Assembly (NCBI RefSeq): GCF_008124525.1
Contig: NZ_VNHJ01000006.1
Span: forward strand, 62,001-126,000
From: Oceanicella actignis
Lineage (GTDB): Bacteria; Pseudomonadota; Alphaproteobacteria; Rhodobacterales; Rhodobacteraceae
DNA: 64,000 nt
Direction: 5' to 3'
The position numbers and the translations under genes were made by a program. This document shows, one piece after another, positions 1 to 8,691 of this stretch (positions within the stretch are counted from its first letter, which is position 1; each line of letters opens with the position of its first letter). The notes under the pieces are model-generated. The model saw nothing but the letters and a program-made list of their open reading frames with translations. It searched no databases and was not told where the DNA came from.

Positions 1-3000
1 TGAGCCGCCAGTTCCTGCGCGGTCTGCAGAGCGCCGTCGGCCTCGGCGATCGCTTCGTCGAGCTCGGACTGGATCTGCGCCTGCGCGTCATCGGCCAAGG
101 CGGCGGCGTCCAGCGCCTGGCCGAATTCGGCGGAGGCTTGCGACAAGAGCTCCTCATCCTGCGCGTGAACCGCCTCGGCCTCGGCAACCGCCTGGTCGGC
201 CTGCGCAAGCCCTTGCGCCGCCCTTTCATATTCGGCGCGCGCATCAGCGACCTGATCTAGGCTCTGTCGATAGACCTCGGCGGCGGCTTCGGCGGCTTCG
301 AGGGCTTCGGCATGGGCGGCGATGGCCGAGCGAACGGCCAGGGCCAGGGCGGGGTCGTCCGGCGCCTCGAGCCAAGCCTCATGCGCCGCCTCGGCTTCGG
401 CGCGCACATCCTCGACCCGCTGCGCGGCCTGCTGCGCCGCGTCCCGCGCCGCCTCGGCGGCCTCGAGCCGCTCGCTCAGCGCCTGGTGCGCGTCGGCCGC
501 AGCCTGGCCGGCCGCGTCGCGCGCCGCGTTGGCCGTCTCGAGCGACGCAAAGGACGCGCGCGCCTGCTCGGTCAGCCGGATCACCGCCTCTCGCGCCGCG
601 TCGGCGACGGCGTGCGCCTGGACCGCGGCGTCGTGGGCCTGGTCCAGGCGGCCCTCGATCGATTCGACCTTCAGGCGGGCCTCGTCATAGACCTGCACGG
701 CGGCGGCCGCTTCGGCCCGGGTCGCCGCGACCCGTTCGGCCAGAGCGTTGATGGCCGACGCCGCTTCCTGCGCCGCCGCGGTCGCGTCGGCAAGCGCTCC
801 TTGCGCGTCTTCGGCAAGCTGCGCCGCTTCCTCGCGCGCCTGGGCGATGGAGGCGAGCTGCTCGCGCGCCGCCTCGGCCTCGTCCGTCGCGGCGCGGGCG
901 GCCTGCGCCGCCGCGTCGACGGCGTCGGCCGAAGCCTCGACTCGCGCGACAAGGGCCTGCGCCTCGGCCACGGCGTCGGCGGCCGCCGCCTGCGCCTCGA
1001 CCAGGGCGGCATATGCCTCGAGGGCGGCCTCGTAGCGCCCGAGCGCCTCTTGATAGGCCGCGGTCATCTCGGCGTTGGCGGCCTCGACCGCCGCAACCTG
1101 CGCCTGCCAATCGGCCAGAAGCTGCGCGTTCGCGGCCGCGATCTCGTCGTTGGTGGGTCCGGTCGCGATCACCTCGGCCGACGGGGCCACCGGCGGCCGA
1201 TCCGGATCATGGGCCACGCGCACCGCGGTTCTGACAATGTCGCTGACCGCGGCGCCCGATTCGACCTGAATCGTCATCGCGATCTCGCCCTCGGGCAGGC
1301 GTTGATCGTTCGGATCGCGGCTGACGAACGAAATGTTGTCCAGCACCGCCTCGAACGCCGCGGCCGGCGCGCCCTCGGGCGCCTCGAGGCGCAGGCGCGC
1401 GGTCCCGGAGGCGGGGTCCTCCTCGACATGGTAGCGCAGCGTTTGGCCGTCGGCCGATATCTCGCCCTCGGCGCTTTCGCCGTCCCAGCCCGGAAAGGCG
1501 AAGGCCGCGCCTTCGAGGCCCTCGAAAGTCACCGAGGCCGCGTCGATGAGGGCGGTGGGGTCGCCGTGCCCGATGGTGACGTCGGGCATGGCGGTCTGGA
1601 TTTCGAGCTTCTCGATGAAGGCGGGCTCGACGTCGAGACGGAAGACGAGGTCGTTGAAATCGTCGTCGCCGCGCGGGCGCGAGATGTCTTCGAACCCGAT
1701 GAGGAGCTGTCCCGGTTCGACGCCCCAGTCGGCCAGGCCGCCCGGATCGTCGCCGACGACGCCGGCGATGACCTGCTGCTGGCCCGAGCCGTTCAGGCCG
1801 AGCGTGTCGCCATAGGCGGCGGTGTGGTGGATGTCCTGCGAAACGACGCCGCTGCGCACCGACCCGGCCGGGTCAGCATAGGCGTAGTGCAGCTTCGGCG
1901 CGGCGGTCATGCCGGGCTCGATGACGGCGGGGCCGCCGTCGGGGGCGCGGAACTCGAAATGGGCGTCGTTGGTCAGCGCCGCGCGCAGGTTGCTGTCCCG
2001 ATACCCGTCAGGAATGAGGAAGAAGCCGAACGAATCGCCGGCCTGAAGCCCTTCGAGCGCGACCGTCGACTGCCCGGGGATCAGGGCGCCCCCCTCGCTG
2101 TTGCTCCCATACGCGCTGGCGATGGCGCTCAGCTCTTCATCCGTCGCGCCGGCCTCGCGCCAGGCGGCCAGAACCTCGCTCTCGCTCGCTCCCGAGGCGT
2201 TGGCCCAGATGATCTTGACCTCGCCGATCGTTCCGTCGGGCTCGATCTTGTACCAGCCGAGCGTGTTGCGGTAACCGGCGCACTCGCCGATGAAGGTGAC
2301 GCTGACGGGCGAGTCGTTCTCGAGCGTCAGCGAGTTGATCCGCGCCGCGCCGTTGACCAGCTCGGGAGACAGTCTTACGGCCTCCGAACCGAAGGGGTCG
2401 AGATAGCGCCAGGGCTCGGTTTCCTCGGGAGGATTCAGAACTTCTCCCGACGCGTCGTAGACGACGAGGCCGCCGGTCGCCTGCAGCGTCGGGCGCAGGG
2501 GCGCAAGCTCGGGCGCGGCCGGCGCCTCCAGAAGATCGGGCTCGGCGGGCGCGGCGGGCGCAGACGGGGGCTGCGGCGCCTCGAGATCGGCGCTCAGGCG
2601 CGCGGCGCCGGGGAAATCGCCCGTGATCGCGGCCGGAATGTCGAGCGGCGCGGGTGCGGTCCAGGCGGGCGCGTCGGCCGGCGCCTCGACCCCGCCGCCG
2701 GGCGCGGCGAGCGAGATCCGGGCATAGGCGGGCGGGGCGACGACCGAAGCGGGCTCGCCCGGATCGGCCGGCGCGGGCGCCTCGAACGCGAAGGACAAGG
2801 GCGCGAAGGCGAAATCCGGCAGCGGCGGAAGGTCGTCAAGCGCGGGCGCGGCGGCCAGATCCGGCAGCGGCGCGACAACCTGCTCGGGCGGCTCGGGATC
2901 CTGCGGCGGCTCTGGATCGTCGGGCTCGTCCGGGGTCTCGGGCGTCACGGGCTCGCTCGGCGCATCCGGGCCGGTGGGCGGCGACGGCGCGTCCGGGGGC

Positions 3001-3470
3001 GGAACATGGGACGCGGCGGCGCGCGGCGCCTCGGCCGCCGCCGGGGCGTCGAGCGGCGGCGGATCGTCAGGCCGATCGGGGGCGTCGGGCCGCGGGCCGG
3101 ACTCGCGAGGGGGCCGCGGACGCGCGGACGCGCCGGGATCGGCCGCCTCGGCGGCGGGCGCCGCCGCCGGTTCGGCCTGGACGAAGGCCTCGACAGGCTC
3201 CTGCGCCGGCGCCGGCTGCGGCGTCGAGGGCGCGTCGAGCGTCGCCGGACCGCCATCTTCGGGGCGGAAGCGCGGCGCCGCCGGCTCCGGCTCCTCGGGG
3301 TGCAGAAGCTGAATCGTCTCGAGCCGCTCATCGGGGGCGCCTTCGACGGGCGCAAGGGCGTCGTCGACCGCTTTTTCGTCGCGGTCGCGCAGCGTCGTCG
3401 TGGAGAGCCGCCGATACTCGTCGACCAAGGGGGCCTGCCGTTGCGCAGGCGGAGAATCTTCGCGCGCCAT
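1..3470 (-). CDS. Large DUF4114-domain protein with long coiled coil (partial, 3' end beyond window)
   Basis: The frame is open from the ATG at 3470 to the left edge (at least 1156 codons) with no stop in the parts I checked at both ends and in the middle. Residues 1 to about 325 are Pro/Ala/Asp-rich and look disordered, with no signal peptide. Residues about 330-610 resemble a DUF4114-type secreted domain and end in the signature GFEDISRPRGDDDFNDLVF, whose DDDFND lies at 602-607. Residues about 610-765 form a cadherin-like beta-sandwich. From about 775 to the edge the chain is Ala/Glu/Gln-rich with heptad-like coiled coil. DUF4114 occurs in large exported bacterial proteins, so a secreted or surface role is inferred. 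Any type I secretion signal would lie outside the window. Function is unknown. An FkbM methyltransferase gene is divergent from it. Confidence 0.75.
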   Translation of the reverse strand, partial: MAREDSPPAQRQAPLVDEYRRLSTTTLRDRDEKAVDDALAPVEGAPDERLETIQLLHPEEPEPAAPRFRPEDGGPATLDAPSTPQPAPAQEPVEAFVQAEPAAAPAAEAADPGASARPRPPRESGPRPDAPDRPDDPPPLDAPAAAEAPRAAASHVPPPDAPSPPTGPDAPSEPVTPETPDEPDDPEPPQDPEPPEQVVAPLPDLAAAPALDDLPPLPDFAFAPLSFAFEAPAPADPGEPASVVAPPAYARISLAAPGGGVEAPADAPAWTAPAPLDIPAAITGDFPGAARLSADLEAPQPPSAPAAPAEPDLLEAPAAPELAPLRPTLQATGGLVVYDASGEVLNPPEETEPWRYLDPFGSEAVRLSPELVNGAARINSLTLENDSPVSVTFIGECAGYRNTLGWYKIEPDGTIGEVKIIWANASGASESEVLAAWREAGATDEELSAIASAYGSNSEGGALIPGQSTVALEGLQAGDSFGFFLIPDGYRDSNLRAALTNDAHFEFRAPDGGPAVIEPGMTAAPKLHYAYADPAGSVRSGVVSQDIHHTAAYGDTLGLNGSGQQQVIAGVVGDDPGGLADWGVEPGQLLIGFEDISRPRGDDDFNDLVFRLDVEPAFIEKLEIQTAMPDVTIGHGDPTALIDAASVTFEGLEGAAFAFPGWDGESAEGEISADGQTLRYHVEEDPASGTARLRLEAPEGAPAAAFEAVLDNISFVSRDPNDQRLPEGEIAMTIQVESGAAVSDIVRTAVRVAHDPDRPPVAPSAEVIATGPTNDEIAAANAQLLADWQAQVAAVEAANAEMTAAYQEALGRYEAALEAYAALVEAQAAAADAVAEAQALVARVEASADAVDAAAQAARAATDEAEAAREQLASIAQAREEAAQLAEDAQGALADATAAAQEAASAINALAERVAATRAEAAAAVQVYDEARLKVESIEGRLDQAHDAAVQAHAVADAAREAVIRLTEQARASFASLETANAARDAAGQAAADAHQALSERLEAAEAARDAAQQAAQRVEDVRAEAEAAHEAWLEAPDDPALALAVRSAIAAHAEALEAAEAAAEVYRQSLDQVADARAEYERAAQGLAQADQAVAEAEAVHAQDEELLSQASAEFGQALDAAALADDAQAQIQSELDEAIAEADGALQTAQELAA

Positions 3471-3596
3471 GACGTTCACCGATCGTTCCGTGTGCGCTCA
3501 GTCAAACGCGGCGAAGTTAAGGAATCATGCCAAACCGGCGCTGGCCTTGGGCGCAATCAGGGCGCACACTGGTCCGCCCACGAGCAGGAGGCGAAT

Positions 3597-4391
3597 GTGA
3601 TCCCCTTGAAGGCGCGACACTGGCTGGCGACGTCCGCCGCCGCCCCGCTTCTGGAACGGCTGCGCGCGCTGGCGGAACTGCCGAGGCTGGCCGCCCATCC
3701 CGAGCTGGGGCTGTTGGTGAGCGAAAAGCGGCTCATGACCCGGTGCCTCGACGATTTCGTGCGCCGCGACTCGAACTGCATCGACGTCGGCGCGCATATC
3801 GGCTCGATCACGCGCGAGCTGGCGCGGCGCGCGCCCGAGGGCCGCGTGATCGCCTTCGAGGCCAGCCCGACCAAGAGCGCCTGGCTGCGCCGCCGCCTTC
3901 CGCATGTCGAGGTGCGGGCCGAGGCGGTTTCGGACGAGCCGGGCGAGGCGGAATTCTTCGAGAACCTCACCAAGCCAGGCTTCAGCTCGCTTGGCAGCCG
4001 CGCAAGCGTGGGGCGCGAGCGGCGCATCCGCGTGCCGCGCGTGCGGCTGGACGATGTCGTGCCGCCCGACATGCGGATCGACTTCATCAAGATCGACGTC
4101 GAGGGCTTCGAGCTGGAAGCGGTGCGCGGCGCGCGCCGGCTGCTGACCCGGAACCGGCCGGTGGTTCTGTTCGAGGCCGGCCCCCATGACGACGCCGACG
4201 TGCCCGGCGAGAAATACGTGACGCTGCACGCGCTTCTGACGCAGGAGCTGGGCTACGACGTCAAGCCCGTGTTCCACCACGCCCATGGGCGCGAGGCGAT
4301 CGACGCGTCGGCCTTCGTCGCGATGCGCCGCTATCCGTTCCTTGCCTTCAACTACCTGGCGTTGCCGCGCGAAGGCGGGCGCGCTCAGTAG
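3597..4391 (+). CDS. FkbM family SAM-dependent methyltransferase
   Basis: The protein is 264 aa. The N-terminal half carries the SAM-binding motif CIDVGAHIGSITRELA followed by an acidic end of strand 2 (VIAFEASP). The centre has the FkbM hallmark FIKIDVEGFELEAVRGA. This family O-methylates sugars or small molecules in polysaccharide, glycolipid and secondary-metabolite pathways; the substrate here cannot be read from sequence. The start chosen is GTG at 3597, because AGGAGG lies 5 nt upstream and the nearby ATG at 3595 runs into an immediate stop. The stop overlaps the convergent M48 gene by a few bases. It is divergent from the DUF4114 protein, which could be a surface structure whose glycans it modifies, but that link is only positional. 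Confidence 0.85.
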   Translation: MIPLKARHWLATSAAAPLLERLRALAELPRLAAHPELGLLVSEKRLMTRCLDDFVRRDSNCIDVGAHIGSITRELARRAPEGRVIAFEASPTKSAWLRRRLPHVEVRAEAVSDEPGEAEFFENLTKPGFSSLGSRASVGRERRIRVPRVRLDDVVPPDMRIDFIKIDVEGFELEAVRGARRLLTRNRPVVLFEAGPHDDADVPGEKYVTLHALLTQELGYDVKPVFHHAHGREAIDASAFVAMRRYPFLAFNYLALPREGGRAQ

Positions 4392-5329
4392 TAAAGACCC
4401 GTCCAGCGCCGGCGCGGCGGCGGGGGCGGCGGCGCAAGGGGCGGCGGGACGAGGCCGGCCGGCAGATCCAGCGCCGAGGCGCGCATCTCCCGGGCGACCT
4501 CGCGCAGGCGCGCGATGCGCTCCTCGGTCGGCGGATGCGTGCGCAAGAGCGAGGGCTCGGGCACGCGGCGCCCGCCAAGGAACATGTCCTCCCACATGCG
4601 GCCCACCCCGCGCTCGAGCTTCTCGAGCGCCGAGGCCAGCGCCAGCGGATCGCCCGTCAGCCGCGCGGCGCCCAGATCGGCGTCGAATTCGCGCGTGCGC
4701 GACAGCGCCAGCTGCAGCAGCGACACCGCGACGGGGGCGAAGATCATCACCAGCGGCGCGCGCCAGGGGATCGTGGCCGCGCCGGTCAGCAGCAGCGGCA
4801 GGTTGAGCAGGATCATGATCTGCCCAAGCTGCGCGACCAGCGCCACCGCGCGGCTCATCGAATCGGCCAGGCCCATGATCCACAGATCGCGATGGGCCAC
4901 GTGGCTGACCTCATGCGCCAGAACCGCGGCCAGCTCGCGCGGGGTCAGAAGACGCAGCAGGCCGTCCGTCACGCACACCACGCTGTCCTCGGGCCGCCCC
5001 ATGGCGAAGGCATTGGGAAGGGCGCTGGGAATGCGGAACAGCTTCGGCGCCGAAGGCAGCTCGGCGCGGCGGGCAAGCTCTTCGACCAGCGCCGCCAGAT
5101 CGGGCGCCTCGCGCCGGGTCAGCGGGCGGGCGCCGTAGGCGCGCAGCAACAATCGCATGGGCGCGCCCGGCGCCAAGGCCAGCCCGCCCATGACGCCCAG
5201 CATCGCCCACAGCGCCGTTTCGGGGCCGGCGATGGCCTCGATGCTGAACCAGGACAGCGCACCCATCGCGGCCAGCAGCAACGCCGACTGCAGCAGGTTC
5301 TCGAGCTTGTGCCGCGCGCCGGGCTGCAT
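4385..5329 (-). CDS. HtpX-like M48 family zinc metalloprotease, membrane-bound
   Basis: The protein is 314 aa. Two hydrophobic segments lie near the N-terminus (about residues 15-60). The catalytic HEVSH motif follows, inside LAAVLAHEVSHVAHRDL, and the third zinc ligand is in REFDADLGAA. Two more hydrophobic stretches sit between them, the HtpX arrangement of a membrane-anchored protease with a cytoplasmic active site. The C-terminus is a proline-rich tail. HtpX proteins degrade damaged membrane proteins. The start at 5329 has AAGGAGCG about 6 nt upstream. It may be co-transcribed downstream of the SpoIIAA-like gene (22 nt gap). Confidence 0.9.
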   Translation of the reverse strand: MQPGARHKLENLLQSALLLAAMGALSWFSIEAIAGPETALWAMLGVMGGLALAPGAPMRLLLRAYGARPLTRREAPDLAALVEELARRAELPSAPKLFRIPSALPNAFAMGRPEDSVVCVTDGLLRLLTPRELAAVLAHEVSHVAHRDLWIMGLADSMSRAVALVAQLGQIMILLNLPLLLTGAATIPWRAPLVMIFAPVAVSLLQLALSRTREFDADLGAARLTGDPLALASALEKLERGVGRMWEDMFLGGRRVPEPSLLRTHPPTEERIARLREVAREMRASALDLPAGLVPPPLAPPPPPPRRRWTGLYY

Positions 5330-5351
5330 GAACGCTCCTTTCCGGCTGGCG

Positions 5352-6131
5352 TCAGGCGGGACGGGTTCCGACCCATGCCCAGGCTTCGTCCTCGCGCTCG
5401 GCGGGGAACCAGCGCAGCTCCATGGGCGCGAAGGGCGCGGCCAGCTCGATCCAGCGCGCAAGCCACGAAGGCCCGCCGACCAGGGCGTAGCGTTCGACAT
5501 GACGCAGCGCGCCCAGCTTCATCGCCGCCGTGCGCGCCGAAAACAGCACCTCGGCGTCGAAACCGCGCCAGTCGCGCACGCGCCCCAGAAGACGGATGCG
5601 GTCATGGGCCTGCCAGGCGGCCTGCAGGATCGGGGCGACATGATCGATGTCGGCCAGGGTCAGGCGGCCGTCGATCTCGAACGCCACCACCTTCGGATCG
5701 GCGGTTTCGATCAGATGCAGCCCGGGCCCCGTCGGCTCGTGCGCAAGGCGCGGCGGCTCGCTCGGAACCGCGACCCATTCCAGCGCCTCGGCGCGCTCGG
5801 CGGGCGAGAAGACGCGCAGATGCACATGCGGCAGGATGCGATCCTCGAGCCGCGCGGCCGCCGCGATCCAGCCCACATCGGTGACGAGCGCGATTCGCAT
5901 GATGCGCCCGATCTCGGGCAGCAGCGCGATTCCCGCGCGCAGGTCATGGGCCAGGGCCTCGGCCGAGACGCCCTCGTAGCGGTCGATCTCGAAGAACATC
6001 GAAACCCGCTCTTCGCGCGCGAGCAGATCGCGCAGCATCTCGGCGGCCGCATCCACGTCGCGAGCCTCGATGCGGCCCGCAAAGCGCAGCGCCAATACGT
6101 GCGGGGCCGGGGGCGGAAGCTGTTCGATCAT
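5352..6131 (-). CDS. Tandem SpoIIAA-like / STAS-type protein
   Basis: The protein is 259 aa and appears to contain two copies of a roughly 120-residue SpoIIAA-like domain. The first covers about residues 8-120 (MFFEIDRYEGVSAEALAHDL) and the second about 138-245 (VVAFEIDGRLTLADIDHV, then RIRLLGRVRDWRGFDAEVL). This fold (DUF3478 family, related to STAS and CRAL-TRIO) is common in Proteobacteria but has no well-established biochemical role. The ATG at 6131 has an AGAGG-like ribosome site about 9 nt away. It lies 29 nt downstream of carbonic anhydrase on the same strand, so the two may be co-transcribed. Nothing in it suggests an enzyme. Confidence 0.75.
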   Translation of the reverse strand: MIEQLPPPAPHVLALRFAGRIEARDVDAAAEMLRDLLAREERVSMFFEIDRYEGVSAEALAHDLRAGIALLPEIGRIMRIALVTDVGWIAAAARLEDRILPHVHLRVFSPAERAEALEWVAVPSEPPRLAHEPTGPGLHLIETADPKVVAFEIDGRLTLADIDHVAPILQAAWQAHDRIRLLGRVRDWRGFDAEVLFSARTAAMKLGALRHVERYALVGGPSWLARWIELAAPFAPMELRWFPAEREDEAWAWVGTRPA

Positions 6132-6160
6132 GTCAGGGCGCCTCTTGCCGCGCGCCGCGG

Positions 6161-6820
6161 TCAGACGACCGGGCGCCAGGTTTCGCTGTTCAGATCCAAC
6201 CCGTGCAGCTCGCCCGCGCCGATGTCGATCCAGGCGCCGTGAAGGGTCAGCACCCCGCGCGCGACCGCGTCGGCGACGAAGGGGAACTGCGCCAGATTGC
6301 GCACCGAGGCGAGCACCGCGTGACGCTCGAAGGCGCGCAGGCGCTCCTCCCGGTCCTCGGGCAGGCGATCGGCGACCGCCTCGTAGGCCGGCCGCAGGAT
6401 GTCCATCCAGCGGCCGACGAAGCTGCCGGGCTTGTCCAGTTCGGGCGCGAGCCCCGCGCACATGTCGTGACACGCCGCCACGCCGCCGCAGTGAGAATGC
6501 CCCATCACGACCACATGCGCCACCTTGAGCACCGTCACCGCATACTCGATCGCCGCCGAGGTGCCGTGGTGCTGATGATCGGGCCGGTAGGGCGGCACCA
6601 GGTTGGCCACGTTGCGCACCACGAACAGGTCGCCCGGCTCGGCGCCGAACATGCCCACGGCGTCGACCCGGCTGTCGCAGCAGCTCAGCAGCATGGCGCG
6701 CGGATGCTGGCCGCCCTCGGCCAGGCGCGCATACCAGGCGCGGTCGGGCTCGAAGCGAAGCGCCTTCCACGAGGCGAAACGTTCGGCAAGGTAGCCTGGC
6801 AGAAGCGCTTGGTTGGGCAT
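6161..6820 (-). CDS. Beta-class carbonic anhydrase
   Basis: The protein is 219 aa and interconverts CO2 and bicarbonate in the cytoplasm. Beta-class zinc ligands are present: a CCDSR motif at residues 47-51 (the usual C-x-D-x-R, with Cys in place of Ser at the second position) and GHSHCGG further on. The intervening VVRNVANLVPPY and the AIEYAV helix are typical of the family. I chose the ATG at 6820 because GAGGTC precedes it; an in-frame start at 6847 would add nine residues. The gene reads toward the SpoIIAA-like and M48 genes and is divergent from the tRNA-Gly pair. Confidence 0.93.
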   Translation of the reverse strand: MPNQALLPGYLAERFASWKALRFEPDRAWYARLAEGGQHPRAMLLSCCDSRVDAVGMFGAEPGDLFVVRNVANLVPPYRPDHQHHGTSAAIEYAVTVLKVAHVVVMGHSHCGGVAACHDMCAGLAPELDKPGSFVGRWMDILRPAYEAVADRLPEDREERLRAFERHAVLASVRNLAQFPFVADAVARGVLTLHGAWIDIGAGELHGLDLNSETWRPVV

Positions 6821-6913
6821 CGCGGACCTCGGATCATTGCATGTCAAGTCGACCGGCCCGTCACTACCCCATGCGGGCGCGCCGATCCAGCGCCGCCGGG
6901 CGCATTTTGCCCC

Positions 6914-6941
6914 TTGCGCCAGCGCCGCGAATCCTTATAAC
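6914..6941 (+). promoter_or_regulatory. Predicted promoter of tRNA-Gly pair
   Basis: A TTGCGC -35 element (6914-6919) is followed after 16 nt by a TATAAC -10 element (6936-6941). The first tRNA begins 16 nt further on. The prediction rests on sequence resemblance only. Confidence 0.5.
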
Positions 6942-6956
6942 CCGCCCTCACAGGAT

Positions 6957-7031
6957 GCGGGCGTAGCTCAGGGGTAGAGCACAACCTTGCCAAGGTTGGG
7001 GTCGTGAGTTCGAATCTCATCGCCCGCTCCA
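6957..7031 (+). tRNA. tRNA-Gly (anticodon GCC), copy 1
   Basis: The acceptor arms GCGGGCG and CGCCCGC pair perfectly. The D-arm is GCTCAGGGGTAGAGC, the anticodon stem-loop is CAACC-TTGCCAA-GGTTG giving GCC, and the T-arm contains GAGTTCGAATCTC. A genomic CCA follows the discriminator T. The copy at 7061 is identical. Confidence 0.98.
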
Positions 7032-7060
7032 ACATTCGACTGGCCGATCCGACGAAGATC

Positions 7061-7135
7061 GCGGGCGTAGCTCAGGGGTAGAGCACAACCTTGCCAAGGT
7101 TGGGGTCGTGAGTTCGAATCTCATCGCCCGCTCCA
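7061..7135 (+). tRNA. tRNA-Gly (anticodon GCC), copy 2
   Basis: This copy is base-for-base identical to the gene 29 nt upstream, including the acceptor stem, GCC anticodon and encoded CCA. The pair is probably made from one precursor. A short T run (7143-7147) just after it could help terminate transcription. Confidence 0.98.
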
Positions 7136-7187
7136 GTCGGCCCTTTTTGGACATCGCAACTTTCGCGGCCAGCGCATGCGGGCGGCC

Positions 7188-8588
7188 TCAGCCGCCCGGC
7201 GCCGGGTTTTGGCGCCGCGGCGCGCGGCGGTCCTCGGGGCCGTCATCGGCCGGCGAATCGGGGTGCAGCGCCCGCGCCAGCCGCGCGAAGGCCTCGGCCG
7301 GGCCCTGCGGCGAGCGGCTGGCCAGGAACTCGTCGATCGCCGGATAGACCGCGATGGCGGCGTCGATGCGCGGATCCGCGCCCGCGCGGTAAAGCCCCGC
7401 CTGGATCATGGGCGCGGCCTCTTCATACACCCCGACCATGCGCCGCGCCTGGGCGATGAGCGCGTTCTCGTCCGCATCCGCCACCCCCGGAAGCGAGCGC
7501 GAGACCGAGCGCCGCAGGTCGATGGCCGGAAAGCGCCCGCGCTCGGCGATCGCGCGGTCCAGCACCAGATGGCCGTCCAGAATGCCGCGGGTGATGTCGG
7601 CGATCGGCTCCTCCATGTCCGAGCCGGCCACAAGAACGGTGAACACCGCGGTGATGTCGCCGCCCGTCTCTTCGGGGCCGGGGCCGGCGCGCTCGGCAAG
7701 GCCGGCGATCAGGTTGGCGGTCGAGGGCGGATAGGCCCGCAGGCTGGGCGGCTCGCCGGCGGTCAGGGCGACCTCGCGATGCGCCTCGGCGAATCGGGTC
7801 ACCGAATCGAGCAGCAGCAGCACATGCTTGCCCTCGTCGCGGAAATGCTCGGCCACCGTCATGGCCGCCCAGGCCGCGCGGCGCTTGACCAGGGGCGACT
7901 GATCCGAGGTGGCGGCGATGACGACCGAACGGCGCATGCCCTCTTCGCCCAGCACGCCCTCGATGAACTCGCGCACCTCGCGCCCGCGCTCGCCGATCAG
8001 GGCCAGCACGACCACATCCGCCTCGACGCCGCGCGCCAGGTCGGCCAGCAGGGTCGACTTGCCCACGCCCGAGCCGGCGAACACGCCCACGCGCTGCCCG
8101 CGCGCCAGGGGCAGGACCGTGTCCAGCGCCGACAGCCCCGTGGCCAGCCGCCCGCCAAGGCGGCGGCGGCGCGTGGCCGGCGGCGGCGAGCGGCGCAGCG
8201 GCGCCGGGCGCGGGCCGACGGGCAAGGGCCGTCCGTCGAGCGGCTTGCCGAAGGCGTCCACCACGCGGCCGATCCACTCGTCGCAGGGCCGCAGACCGCT
8301 TTCGCGCACCAGCCACACCGGATCGCCCAGCCCGATTCCATCGGTGGGTCCATAGGTCATGGCCGTCGCCACGCCTTCGTCGAGCGCGACGATCTCGCCG
8401 CGAATCTCGTCCCGCGCGGCGCCGCGCGCCACCTGCGAGGGCGTCACCGCCACCTGATCGCCAAGGCGCGCGCGCGGCGCGAGGCCGCGCAGCGTCAGCG
8501 CGCCGGTGTCCACGCGGCGCACGGTTCCCCCGCGGCGGACGGGTTCGATGGCGGCCAGCTCGGCCTCGAGGCTGCTCAGATCTGTCAT
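7188..8588 (-). CDS. fliI: Flagellar protein export ATPase FliI
   Basis: The protein is 466 aa. The central RecA/F1-like ATPase domain has Walker A AGSGVGKST (about 171-179), the Walker B strand HVLLLLDSVTRFAEA, and the FliI/type III landmark PSLRAYPPSTANLIAGLAERAG. The C-terminal GILDGHLVLDRAIAERGRFPAID matches the family. It powers or couples unfolding and entry of flagellar substrates at the export gate on the cytoplasmic membrane. It is divergent from flgB, with 103 nt between start codons. No fliJ gene follows it; two tRNAs come next. The last 25 residues are a Pro/Arg-rich extension. Confidence 0.96.
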   Translation of the reverse strand: MTDLSSLEAELAAIEPVRRGGTVRRVDTGALTLRGLAPRARLGDQVAVTPSQVARGAARDEIRGEIVALDEGVATAMTYGPTDGIGLGDPVWLVRESGLRPCDEWIGRVVDAFGKPLDGRPLPVGPRPAPLRRSPPPATRRRRLGGRLATGLSALDTVLPLARGQRVGVFAGSGVGKSTLLADLARGVEADVVVLALIGERGREVREFIEGVLGEEGMRRSVVIAATSDQSPLVKRRAAWAAMTVAEHFRDEGKHVLLLLDSVTRFAEAHREVALTAGEPPSLRAYPPSTANLIAGLAERAGPGPEETGGDITAVFTVLVAGSDMEEPIADITRGILDGHLVLDRAIAERGRFPAIDLRRSVSRSLPGVADADENALIAQARRMVGVYEEAAPMIQAGLYRAGADPRIDAAIAVYPAIDEFLASRSPQGPAEAFARLARALHPDSPADDGPEDRRAPRRQNPAPGG

Positions 8589-8691
8589 CGGCTTCTCCGG
8601 CGGTTCGCGCCGCTCTTCGGCGGCCGGTTACGAGTTATCAACCAACAAGGGTTAACTCTCGCTTTCGAAACCGATCGAGGGAGAAGCCCCG

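Noticed and set aside
312-3596. Very long open frame on the plus strand running into the FkbM gene
   Set aside because: It is antisense to the DUF4114 gene and reads as Arg/Gly-rich noise. Only the part after the GTG at 3597 has motifs and a ribosome site.
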